NCBI GenBank assembly: GCA_039934475.1
Contig: JBDTMC010000173.1
Span: 1-14,232, forward strand
Source: JBDTMC01 sp039934475
Lineage (GTDB): Bacteria; Acidobacteriota; Terriglobia; Bryobacterales; Bryobacteraceae
DNA: 14,232 bases
Reading direction: 5' to 3'
Positions 6,431 through 14,016 of this stretch are shown here, one piece after another. The notes below the pieces were generated by a model, which was not told the DNA's origin, did not search any database, and saw only the letters and a list, made by a program, of their open reading frames with translations. Every line of letters begins with the position of its first letter. Within the stretch, counting starts at the first letter, position 1. A program made the translations under genes and the position numbers.

Positions 6431-6553
6431 CTGGCGCTGCGGTCCAGAAACACACCCCAAGAACTTGGCCGCCAGCATATGCAGCAAAACGCTAGATGTC
6501 AGCTGTCACGCCTAAGTGCCATTGACCGACTACTTACCAACCCGTCGTGAAAA

Positions 6554-6832
6554 CTAGACCAACTGGATCGAAACCCGACGGCCGACCATGGCCGCTGCCC
6601 GTTGCAAACTTGAGAGGGTGATGTCGTCGTTGGCGTCAAGGAGACGGTCAACCTGCGTTCGGCTCGTTTTAAGAAGTGTAGCCATGCGGTTCTTCGAGAT
6701 CTTCTTTTCCTTCATGGCCTGCGCGAGCTGCCAGGCGACGACCTCTTTGACTGCTTGAGCCTGCGCCTCGTCGAAGATCCCCTCCTCCTTGAGGAAATCA
6801 TCAATGCCGGAACCCATGTGTTTCTTGCTCAT
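6554..6832 (-). CDS. HigA-like antitoxin, XRE-type helix-turn-helix
   Basis: The 92-residue protein has an N-terminal acidic arm (GIDDFLKEEGIFDEAQAQAVKEV, without obvious fold) and a C-terminal helix-turn-helix from about residue 45 (ISKNRMATLLKTSRTQVDRLL), followed by ITLSSLQRAAAMVGRRVSIQL. This is the pattern of HigA/XRE antitoxins that accompany Gp49-like toxins. Its ATG overlaps the toxin stop in an ATGA tetranucleotide (6829-6832), so the two are translationally coupled with the toxin first, as in higBA operons. It would bind and neutralise the toxin and repress the operon at the dyad at 7204-7229. The start is fixed by the ATGA overlap. Confidence 0.85.
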   Translation of the reverse strand: MSKKHMGSGIDDFLKEEGIFDEAQAQAVKEVVAWQLAQAMKEKKISKNRMATLLKTSRTQVDRLLDANDDITLSSLQRAAAMVGRRVSIQLV

Positions 6833-7185
6833 CGCGTCAACTCCTTCTGGCGCTTGTGCGCCAATGCCAAATCCTCAGCGGGTGTTGCCCGCGTCTTCTT
6901 GATGAAGCCATGCAGCGCCACCAAATGTTCGCGGTAGATGCAAAGCAGCACCCGCGCCGTACGCTTGGTCGGCAGATCGGTGCGAATTTCCCAGAGACCG
7001 TCGCCCATCGCTCGGCACAGCGGCATTCCCACCGGCCAGCGCCATTGCGCGCGTAAAAGATCTTTCCCGACGTGCTGACGTTCGGTCTCCGGCAGCTCCC
7101 TCAGCCACTCCCGCACAGGCTCGGTCCCGTTCCCCGTCCGGAAAAAGATGAGCGGTATTCTTTGCTGCGATGCGCCTTCCGTCAT
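6829..7185 (-). CDS. HigB-like toxin (phage Gp49-like, RelE superfamily)
   Basis: The 118-residue protein fits the Gp49-like/HigB family, whose members are ribosome-dependent or free mRNA endonucleases of the RelE fold. Recognisable features are the N-terminal TEPVREWLRELPETERQHVG, then GLWEIRTDLPTKRTARVLL (residues 63-81), and the typical ending ALHGFIKKTRATPAEDLALA (residues 90-109) followed by KRQKEL. The length is normal for the family, so the toxin looks intact. It is the first gene of a two-gene operon, overlapping the antitoxin by 4 nt. The start ATG at 7185 lies 19 bp from the operator dyad; the Shine-Dalgarno is poor, which would keep toxin output low. Catalytic residues were not verified. 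Confidence 0.85.
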   Translation of the reverse strand: MTEGASQQRIPLIFFRTGNGTEPVREWLRELPETERQHVGKDLLRAQWRWPVGMPLCRAMGDGLWEIRTDLPTKRTARVLLCIYREHLVALHGFIKKTRATPAEDLALAHKRQKELTR

Positions 7186-7203
7186 GTTCTGTCATTCGTG
7201 CAC

Positions 7204-7229
7204 CTTATACAGTACATGTACCATATAAG
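7204..7229. promoter_or_regulatory. 26-bp dyad, probable HigBA operator
   Basis: The outer arms CTTATA (7204-7209) and TATAAG (7224-7229) and the perfect inner palindrome GTACATGTAC (7212-7221) share one centre at 7216.5. Eleven of thirteen base pairs are complementary. It sits 19 bp before the toxin start. On the minus strand TATAAG at 7209-7204 could serve as the -10 box, so repressor binding would block transcription. Autoregulation through such palindromes is usual for toxin-antitoxin operons; binding is inferred. Confidence 0.65.
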
Positions 7230-7281
7230 ATGCATAGGGGCAAGTTTCTGTCCCCCGCCGCCAAGCTGATTAGGTCTTTGG

Positions 7282-7477
7282 CAGTCACCGCAATTCAAAC
7301 TATTTTATCCCCAACAAAACAAAAGAACATCAGCCAACCTCTCATTCGATCTGAACACCCACCATGGTAAACTCCGCACGGACGTGGACCAGTCCGTCCA
7401 TCGAATTTTTAACGCTGTAAGGAGAAGTGTACCCATGACCGACATGAATGACTTCCCGCACAAGCCGGAGTCCGAAC
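7282..7477 (+). repeat. 196-bp leader repeat, copy 2
   Basis: This is the second copy of the 5842-6037 leader, about 95% identical. It has the AT-rich segment, the short upstream ORF (7364-7420), AAGGAG at 7419-7424 and the start ATG at 7435. The coding sequence that follows differs from the one behind copy 1. Confidence 0.9.
7364..7420 (+). CDS. Short upstream ORF in the leader repeat, copy 2
   Basis: ATG to TAA encodes MVNSARTWTSPSIEFLTL (18 residues), differing from copy 1 at residues 6 and 16, plus silent changes in codons 3 and 5. The stop codon again overlaps the AAGGAG of the next start. Translation is unproven. Confidence 0.25.
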   Translation: MVNSARTWTSPSIEFLTL

Positions 7478-7724
7478 ACAAAACGAGCCGAACGAACCCA
7501 AGCTCGCGGAACCACCAGTAGAATCAATCACCCAGCCCGATGCTCAAGCGGCAGAGCCCGCTAAGGCTGCACAAAACGGCCCTCGCCGGATCTACAAACC
7601 CACCTTCGGCTCGTCACTCTATGCCTCGAACGCCGAAGATGCTGTCGAAGAGGCCACCAACGTCCCCGAATCCCTCGAAAACACCCTAGAAGAGCCCCCG
7701 ACAGTGAGGTCCGTCGCCGCCTGA
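7435..7724 (+). pseudogene. Frameshifted leader-associated hypothetical gene
   Basis: From the ATG at 7435 the frame reads MTDMNDFPHKPESEHK, then breaks and stops at 7519-7521 (28 residues). Adding one A to the A-run at 7480-7483 restores a 96-residue ORF that continues with NEPNEPKLAEPPVESITQPD, AQAAEPAKAAQNGPRRIYKP, TFGSSLYASNAEDAVEEATN, VPESLENTLEEPPT and ends at TGA 7722-7724. The restored part keeps a biased codon pattern, which supports a real gene with a recent one-base deletion or a sequencing error. The protein is acidic and rich in Pro, Ala and Glu; no domain is recognised. It shares only its first 14 residues with the KHGL-type protein at 5995. A RIYKPTFGSSLYASNAEDA segment may be the family core. 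Confidence 0.55.
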
Positions 7725-7816
7725 AACCCGCCACCAATCCCCTGCCTTGTAGGTCCTCGGCCAGACCTCGCGCCCACGCCAGTAACCCCTCGGCGCCGTA
7801 CGGTGTAACCTGAAAC

Positions 7817-9550
7817 GTGCGCAAACTGGGATGGACTTGGTCTGGCATCTTGTACGTGGTGGGTTGCGTGCTGCTGGCCGCAGGGACGCCGGGGTCGGCA
7901 GCGGACGGCGAGTTCACCGGTTCCCAAGTCTGCGGAACTTGTCATGCCGGCATTTATGCCAGCTACCGGCAAACGGATATGGGCCGGTCGATGGCCTTGC
8001 CCTCCGACGCTTCACAACGGGCCATCGTCTCAGATAGCGGTACCGTCACCAGTCCCAAGCTGAACCGCAGCTACTCGGTGTTCCGCAAAGACGGCGCCCT
8101 CTATCAGAGTGAGTACGAGTTGGATTCCTCGGGCCATGAGGTATTCCGCGATACACAGAAACTGGAGTATGCGATGGGGTCCGGCGTGAATGGAATCACC
8201 TACCTCGTGCGTCGGGGCGAATATCTGTTTGAGGCGCCTCTCACTTACTACACCAGAATCCATAAATGGGGTCTGTCGCCAGGGTATGAGACGGAAGACC
8301 TTGGGTTCAGCCGTCCCGCGCCAGCCGCCTGCGTGTCCTGTCACAGCGGACGGTCCACCGCCGATCGGAATAGACGAGGCTTGTTTGGCGATCCGCCCTT
8401 TCAGGAGTTGGCCATCGGATGCGAGAACTGCCATGGTCCAGGACAAAGCCATGTCGCTGAGCGGCGAAGTCCGAAGGCGGCTTCCAACAAGGCTGGCAAG
8501 ACGATTGTAAATCCAGCCAAAATTGACGGCTGGCTGGCGGACAACATCTGCATGAATTGTCATGAGGGCACCGCCACCCGCGTGCTACAGCCGGGGAAGG
8601 AGTTTTCCGATTTTCGTCCGGGACGGCCGTTGGATGAGACAGTGGCGATCTTTGCGCCTCCTTTGAAGCCCGGGGCAACGGATGTCTCCCCCTTGTTGGA
8701 ACATTACACTTTGATGACACTTAGTAAGTGCTTCCGGGCGAGTAAGGGAGCATTGCACTGCGTATCGTGTCATGATCCGCATGTGCAGCCGCGGGCTACT
8801 GCCGCGGCTTCTTACTATCGACAGAAATGCCTTCAGTGTCACACGGCGGCGAGTTGCAAACTGCCCCCGGACGCTCGGGCCGCGAAGCAGGACGATTGCG
8901 CCGGATGCCATATGCCCAAGGCCGGGTCCGTAATTCCACACTCGGTTTTAACGGATCACCGCATCGTCGTCACTAAGGATCAACCGCTGCCAGACGAAGC
9001 TTTTCATCGCACCACCGCGGCCCTTCCAGACCTGGTGCATATCAATGCCATTCCGGGGAAGCCGGACCGCATCGCTCCCCTGACGTTGATGCGGGCCTAT
9101 GGAGAACTGGCGACTACCGATCCGCAGTTCGGGCGGTCTTATTCGGCGATTGTGGATGAACTGGCGCGGACTAACCCGAATGACTATCAGGTGCTCTCGG
9201 CGCTTGGCTGGCGCGAATTCGGCGTAGGCACTCCGGAGAGCTACGAAAAGGCAATGACCTATCTGTCGCGAGCCACCGAAGCGGGTTCCGTCGCTCCTTT
9301 GGACTACGAAAAGCTGGCCGACTTACTCCGCCAGTCAGGCCGCACCGCGGAGGCTATAGAGGCTTTGAAGAAAGGGATCGGTTTGAGTCCCTATTCGCAG
9401 CGGCTTTATAAGGCTCTCGCGCTGGTGTACATCGGGGAGAAGCGCTACCCGGAAGCTATGGCCGCCATGGAGAAGGAATTAGAAGTGTTTCCAGAGGACT
9501 CGTTGATACGTAGCCTGGTAGTTCGCGCGAAGGCCGCTTCGCAGCGATAG
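7817..9550 (+). CDS. Exported seven-haem cytochrome c fused to TPR domain
   Basis: The 577-residue protein starts at GTG 7817 with a signal peptide (residues 1-29, ILYVVGCVLLAAG core, AA-D cleavage region). Seven CxxCH haem c attachment motifs are visible: CGTCH 39-43, CVSCH 172-176, CENCH 202-206, CMNCH 245-249, CVSCH 315-319, CLQCH 338-342 and CAGCH 361-365. This matches periplasmic multihaem proteins of the cytochrome c554 type, which shuttle electrons. From about residue 420 to the end helical repeats fit tetratricopeptide repeats (AEAIEALKKGIGLSPYSQRL, YPEAMAAMEKELEVFPED), a protein-interaction platform. Multihaem-TPR fusions are known in Acidobacteria. The redox partner is unknown. The start has no clear Shine-Dalgarno but gives the only complete signal peptide. 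The gene precedes the glycosidase by 47 bp with no evident functional link. Confidence 0.9.
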   Translation: MRKLGWTWSGILYVVGCVLLAAGTPGSAADGEFTGSQVCGTCHAGIYASYRQTDMGRSMALPSDASQRAIVSDSGTVTSPKLNRSYSVFRKDGALYQSEYELDSSGHEVFRDTQKLEYAMGSGVNGITYLVRRGEYLFEAPLTYYTRIHKWGLSPGYETEDLGFSRPAPAACVSCHSGRSTADRNRRGLFGDPPFQELAIGCENCHGPGQSHVAERRSPKAASNKAGKTIVNPAKIDGWLADNICMNCHEGTATRVLQPGKEFSDFRPGRPLDETVAIFAPPLKPGATDVSPLLEHYTLMTLSKCFRASKGALHCVSCHDPHVQPRATAAASYYRQKCLQCHTAASCKLPPDARAAKQDDCAGCHMPKAGSVIPHSVLTDHRIVVTKDQPLPDEAFHRTTAALPDLVHINAIPGKPDRIAPLTLMRAYGELATTDPQFGRSYSAIVDELARTNPNDYQVLSALGWREFGVGTPESYEKAMTYLSRATEAGSVAPLDYEKLADLLRQSGRTAEAIEALKKGIGLSPYSQRLYKALALVYIGEKRYPEAMAAMEKELEVFPEDSLIRSLVVRAKAASQR

Positions 9551-9597
9551 AACCCGGGCGGAAAGCCCGCAAAGCACGCGGGATACACTGACTCCTG

Positions 9598-12330
9598 ATG
9601 ACTGATTTGACGATATCGCGCCGCGCGTTTGCTCTCTCCTCTTTGGCTGCAGTCGCTGCAGCGGGAATGGCGGATTCGCCTGCTGGCGGCGGCAGTGAGT
9701 TTCGCGATGTCCCCAACCGCTACCGGATGCGAATGCACTGGTATATCTTCGGGCCGGCTTGGGAAGCCGCCGAATGCGAACGGGAAATGGCGCGCATGGC
9801 GGCACAGCATATCGGCGGCGTGCTCATATTCCCCACCTATCCAATCGCGTTGGACGATGCGGCGAAGGGAATTCGTAATCTCGAATACCTGTCACCGCAG
9901 TTCTTACGGGTGCTGGAGTCGGTGGCCACTGCGGCGCGGCGTCTGGGACTGACGGTGGATATAGTTCTCGGCACCGGATGGCCCTATGGCGGGCCTTCGG
10001 TCTCCCTCGAGGACAGCGCCCATGCCATCCGGCGGCGCAGCGGCGATTTGGGACTGGGCGAGAAGGAAGTGGGCGCCTCCTTCGTTTCGTCACCCACACA
10101 CATGCAGGTGAAGCGGGCCGCGTTAGGAGCAGAGGGTCTGGTAGTGGACCACTACAACCGTGCGGCTCTGCAACGGTACCTCGAGGCCGTTGGGGATAAG
10201 TTGCTCGGCGCCGTGCCGCGCGGCGGTATTCGCTCCATCTTCTGCGACAGCTTCGAAGTGTATCGGGCCAGTTGGACGGCCAGCATGCCACAGGCGTTCG
10301 CGGCCCGGCGTGGTTATGATCTTCTGCCGAAGTTGGACGTGCTCTTCGATGGGCAACATGCCGATTCGCGCGATGTACGTTGCGATTTCTGGCGCACACT
10401 CTCCGAACTGGCCGAGAGTGAATTCGTAAAGCCGCTCGGCGAGTGGGCCCACCGCAGGGGCGTCACCACGCAGGTGGAGGCTTACGGAACGCCACCTGTG
10501 TCGCTGTCAAGCTATCGATGGGTGGATGTTCCGGTGGGCGAGCACTATGAGTGGAAGGAGTTCAGCACTTCCCGTTGGGCGAGTTCCGGCGCGCACTTGG
10601 CCGCGAAGCCGGTAGTGCTCGCCGAGGCTTGGACGTGGACGAACCTGCCGAACCGCTTCGCCGACACACTCGAAGACTTGAAGCTCTGTTCGGACTTGCA
10701 TTTCCTTTGCGGAATCAATGCACTTTATGGTTTGACTTACGCTTACTCGCCGGAGTCAGTGGGGTCGCCAGGATGGGTGCCGTACTTCGGCCCTGCGGTG
10801 AACCACACCTCTCCGTATTGGCCCTATGTCTCTTACTTGGCCGACTATGTCAACCGCGCCAGTTACGTCTTGCAGCAAGGCAAACCGGTTGCCGCCGTGG
10901 GTTTGTATTTGCCGGCTGAAGATGCAATGGCCGAGGCGGGGCCGGAGCAGTTGCTCTTGAATTGGGCGGTTCGCGACCGGCTGTCGTCGAATGGAATTCC
11001 GCCGGAGTTTCGTCTCAAGAATGCTCTGCACTACGAGGCGGACGTCGTCAAGACGATGGTGACGAATGGGTACTCGTTTGACGGCGTGGATGCGTTCACA
11101 CTTCCGGAGATGCAGATGCGGGAGGGACGCCTGCGGATGGGTGACTGTGACTTCGCCGTCGTCGTGCTGCCGAATCTGACGGGCATTGATGTGGCTTCTC
11201 TGAAGAGGCTGGCCGAGTTCGTGGCCGCCGGCGGGTCTGTGATCGCGACGCGCCGTCTGCCGGAAACGGCTTGGGGGTTGAACGGGCGGGACGAGAATCG
11301 GGCTTTGGTAAGAAAGCTAGTGGGCGAGATGTTCGGTGTGGTGGCTCGCGGCGATTCGCTCGTCGAACATGCGTATGGCAAAGGACGCGCCATCTTCGCA
11401 GGCGATGAATTGGGGAGTTTTCGGGAAGCGCTGTCGCGCGTGTGTCAGCCCGATATCCAGTTCGTGGAGGCGAGCCCGCAGGTCGGCTTTATTCATCGGC
11501 GAGCAGCGGATCGCGACTACTACTTCCTCGCGAACACGGGCACGGAGGCGGTGAACCTCGACGCCGTATTTCGCTGCGGAGCCCGCGTGCCGGAGCGGTG
11601 GCATCTGGAGACCGGGCGGGTGCAAGAGGTGACCGTGTTTGAGCCGGGGGCGAACGGCGTGCGCCTGCGCTTCACCCTGGGGCCTTTGGAGTCTCGCGTC
11701 TATACGTTCGTCGCGGCCGCCCGAGAGCCCGTGGCCTTGGAGAGCACCATAGAGGAACCGGTTTGGGAGAACGGACAATACTCCATTCGAACGAAGGGCG
11801 GCAGGCGGAGCGTGGAGGTTCGTGGCCTGCCAGCGCCGTTTGTGTTATCTCCGATTTGGACGCTGACGTTGGAAGGCTCGCCGCTTGCGCCGATGAAGCT
11901 GGATGCCTTGCGATCGTGGACGGAGATTCCCGAGGCGCGGTTCTTTTCAGGGCGCGGTGTCTATGAGGCCGACATTGAGTGCCCGGTGGCGCCGACTCAC
12001 CAAATCGGGGTGACCCTGGATTTAGGCTCGGTTCGAGAGACCGCCGACGTGAGCGTGAATGGGACACCAGTGGGCGTGGCATGGATGAGACCCTATCGCG
12101 TTGACGTGAGTTCCGCGTTGCGATTGGGACGAAATCGGCTTCGCGTAGCGGTAACGAATTTGCTACTAAACAAGGTACTGGGCGACGGGCCGATTGATTA
12201 CTCGGCAGTGGTTGCAAAGTATGGCAACCGCTTCCCCGCCGGCGATGAGTGGACGGTGGTTCGCGAACCCCTCCCTTCCGGCTTGCTCGGGCCCGTGCGC
12301 TTGGCATACCATCAGCGGGTGCGCGTCTAG
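9598..12330 (+). CDS. Tat-exported GH106-like glycoside hydrolase (putative alpha-L-rhamnosidase)
   Basis: The 910-residue protein opens with a twin-arginine signal (SRRAFALSSLAAVAAAG, residues 7-23), so it is predicted to be exported folded. The body resembles glycoside hydrolases related to family GH106: IGGVLIFPTYPI (residues 72-83), LTVDIVLGTGWPYGGPSVS (118-136), IFCDSFEVYRASWT (214-227) with RRGYDLLPKL, and QVEAYGTPP (292-300). Towards the C-terminus a jelly-roll/galactose-binding-like module is suggested around residues 800-865 (LGSVRETADVSVNGTPVGVA, NRLRVAVTNLLLN). Length fits the family (about 800-1100). GH106 enzymes remove terminal alpha-L-rhamnose from plant or bacterial polysaccharides; the actual substrate cannot be told. 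The ATG at 9598 is fixed by the Tat motif. The acetyltransferase gene follows after 6 nt, so the two are likely cotranscribed. Confidence 0.85.
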   Translation: MTDLTISRRAFALSSLAAVAAAGMADSPAGGGSEFRDVPNRYRMRMHWYIFGPAWEAAECEREMARMAAQHIGGVLIFPTYPIALDDAAKGIRNLEYLSPQFLRVLESVATAARRLGLTVDIVLGTGWPYGGPSVSLEDSAHAIRRRSGDLGLGEKEVGASFVSSPTHMQVKRAALGAEGLVVDHYNRAALQRYLEAVGDKLLGAVPRGGIRSIFCDSFEVYRASWTASMPQAFAARRGYDLLPKLDVLFDGQHADSRDVRCDFWRTLSELAESEFVKPLGEWAHRRGVTTQVEAYGTPPVSLSSYRWVDVPVGEHYEWKEFSTSRWASSGAHLAAKPVVLAEAWTWTNLPNRFADTLEDLKLCSDLHFLCGINALYGLTYAYSPESVGSPGWVPYFGPAVNHTSPYWPYVSYLADYVNRASYVLQQGKPVAAVGLYLPAEDAMAEAGPEQLLLNWAVRDRLSSNGIPPEFRLKNALHYEADVVKTMVTNGYSFDGVDAFTLPEMQMREGRLRMGDCDFAVVVLPNLTGIDVASLKRLAEFVAAGGSVIATRRLPETAWGLNGRDENRALVRKLVGEMFGVVARGDSLVEHAYGKGRAIFAGDELGSFREALSRVCQPDIQFVEASPQVGFIHRRAADRDYYFLANTGTEAVNLDAVFRCGARVPERWHLETGRVQEVTVFEPGANGVRLRFTLGPLESRVYTFVAAAREPVALESTIEEPVWENGQYSIRTKGGRRSVEVRGLPAPFVLSPIWTLTLEGSPLAPMKLDALRSWTEIPEARFFSGRGVYEADIECPVAPTHQIGVTLDLGSVRETADVSVNGTPVGVAWMRPYRVDVSSALRLGRNRLRVAVTNLLLNKVLGDGPIDYSAVVAKYGNRFPAGDEWTVVREPLPSGLLGPVRLAYHQRVRV

Positions 12331-12336
12331 ACCATT

Positions 12337-12828
12337 ATGTCCGCCGAAGCCTCTCCCACCGTGACAATCCGCGAATTCGCCCCTGGTGATGCCATCGCCT
12401 TCCGGCAGTTGAACGAGGAATGGATCACACGATACTTCGCGCTTGAGGCAAAGGACGTTCATGCCCTGGAGCATCCGGAAGACGCCATCCTCAAGGGCGG
12501 TGGCCGGATCTTCTTCTCCGTCAAGGACGGCGTGCCCGTGGGGTGTTGCGCTTTGGTGTCAACCGCGGATGGAGAGTTTGAGGTGGCGAAGATGGCGGTC
12601 ACGGAGCAGGCCCAAGGGCTGGGAATTGGGCGCGGGTTGCTGCAGCGAGTAATCGACGAAGCCCGGGACGCGGGCGCCACGCGGCTATTCTTGAATACAA
12701 ATACGGTGCTGACACCCGCTATCCGGCTGTATGAATCGGTGGGGTTCCGCCATATTCCGGCGGAACGGGTGGCACCGTCGGAGTATGTGCGAGCCAACGT
12801 GTTTATGGAACTGTGGTTCCAGCGGTAG
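12337..12828 (+). CDS. GNAT family N-acetyltransferase
   Basis: The 163-residue protein has the GNAT fold signature. The N-terminal strand TVTIREFAPGDAIAFRQL is followed by the central GVPVGCCALVSTADGEFEVAKMAV, then motif A for acetyl-CoA pyrophosphate binding, QAQGLGIGRGLLQRVIDEA (Q-x-x-G-x-G/A form), and motif B ATRLFLNTNTVLTPAIRLYE with SVGF. It would transfer an acetyl group from acetyl-CoA to an amine of unknown identity in the cytoplasm. It starts 6 nt after the glycosidase stop, suggesting the same mRNA. Its stop TAG and the stop of the convergent oxidoreductase are directly adjacent within TAGCTA at 12826-12831. No substrate clue is present. Confidence 0.9.
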   Translation: MSAEASPTVTIREFAPGDAIAFRQLNEEWITRYFALEAKDVHALEHPEDAILKGGGRIFFSVKDGVPVGCCALVSTADGEFEVAKMAVTEQAQGLGIGRGLLQRVIDEARDAGATRLFLNTNTVLTPAIRLYESVGFRHIPAERVAPSEYVRANVFMELWFQR

Positions 12829-13920
12829 CTAGACGTCGACTTCTTTCCACTCGACGATCCGCCGCTCATAGATGGCTTTGCGGCCTAACATCGCAACTAG
12901 AGTGGAGCGTCGGGCTGAGTCGGCGTTGTTCAGCGGCATCGTGTGTCCCCGCGCATTGTCGATGAAAGCGGCTAGTGACAGGTAGTCGCCGTTCTTGCCT
13001 GCGTCCGGAACGTCCAGTTTGATTTCACCCTTCTTCTCGCGCTCAGTCCAGGTTGCAGCGGCGAGTTCGACGGCTCCCTTATCTCCCCAGATGCGCTCAT
13101 GAACGCCGGAGAAGCCCGGGGGGTCAAAATACATGTGGCTGAAGTTGACCCGGATGTCGTCAGGGTATTCGAAAATAACCGAGTAATTGTCCATCGTGGT
13201 ACGACCGGGCGGGATGTCCTTGTAGAGGTTGATGCCGCCGGAACCATAGGCCCGCAGAGGGGGCTTGTCGATGGCCCAAGTAAAGAGATCGATGATGTGG
13301 CACGCCTACTCCACGATGTTGTCGCCGCTGATGGTGCGGTCAAAATACCAGGCGGTATTGCGAGGCAAGTCGCCGGTGTGGCGGAAGCCTTGGGCATAGA
13401 GCAGTTTGCCGATGCCACCCGCGTGGATGAAGTCCATGGATGCACGGCGGTTGGGATCGTGACGGAGTTGGAAACCCATCTGGAAGATGCCCTTGGCGGT
13501 TTTGCTGGCATTCACGACGAGGCGGCACTCTTCCGGCGTAATCGCCATGGGCTTCTCGCAATAGACGTGCTTGCCCACTTCCAACGCAGCAATGGCGATG
13601 TCCTTGTGGGTGTTGACGGGTGTGGCGATCACGACGGCGTCAATCTCCTTGTGCTCCTCCAGCATCTTGCGAAAATCGGCGTAGAGGGCAGGCGAATGCC
13701 CGCCTTCCGTGGCAACCTTCCCCGCCGCGGCGAGGGTTTCCGGAGCGATGTCGGCGATGGCCACCACTTTCACTCCGGGCACCTTCAGCATGTGGGTGAG
13801 CAAGTAACCCCCGCGATTTCCGACGCCGATGAAGGCAACGTTAATCGCGGTGCTGGACGTCTGGGCCGAGAGGATCGCGGGCATTGCGAGAAGGGCGCGG
13901 CGCGTGGGTGAACAGGCCAT
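12829..13920 (-). pseudogene. Gfo/Idh/MocA family oxidoreductase with one in-frame amber codon
   Basis: One frame of 363 sense codons plus stop is interrupted by TAG at 13308-13306. Before it come a Tat-like leader (SPTRRALLAMPAILSAQ), the Rossmann motif VAFIGVGNRGG, VVIATPVNTHKD and the family hallmark GKHVYCEKPMA. The frame resumes immediately after the stop with ACHIIDLFTWAIDKPP, YGSGGINLYKDIPPG and MDNYSVIFEYPDDIRVNF. The interrupted motif is NIVE-*-ACHIIDLFTW; relatives read EQ-xxH-xxD, so CAG (Gln) to TAG by one transition is the simplest explanation. These enzymes oxidise or reduce sugars and polyols with NAD(P). The start at 13920 is preferred because the leader then begins MACSPTRR; 13938 (MWYVLS) is an alternative. 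The downstream half is also open from an ATG at 13194. Either a fresh pseudogene or a base-call error. Confidence 0.85.
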
Positions 13921-14016
13921 GGACAAAACGTACCACATGGATAGGCAGTAATCGGTCAGCCCAGAAATACAAAAAGTATGTTTAAATGCTGAATTGCAGT
14001 AAATTTCAAAGCTTTC

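Noticed and set aside
5902..6453. Minus-strand ORF of 183 codons across leader copy 1 and the KHGL gene
   Set aside because: Composition is low-complexity Gly/Ala/Glu, as expected opposite a high-GC3 gene; the plus frame has the ribosome-binding site and the KHGL core.
8339..8345. TGTCACA motifs inside the cytochrome gene (also 8837-8843) as ECF sites
   Set aside because: Both fall on Cys-His codons of CxxCH motifs (TGT CAC A), so they are explained by coding.
9555..9569. Hairpin CGGGC-GGAAA-GCCCG between the cytochrome and glycosidase genes
   Set aside because: The stem is only 5 bp and no T-run follows; not enough to call a terminator.
13099..13911. Plus-strand ORF of 270 codons
   Set aside because: It lies antisense to the Gfo/Idh/MocA gene, whose frame has clear family motifs; the plus frame shows no recognisable domain and is a GC-rich shadow.
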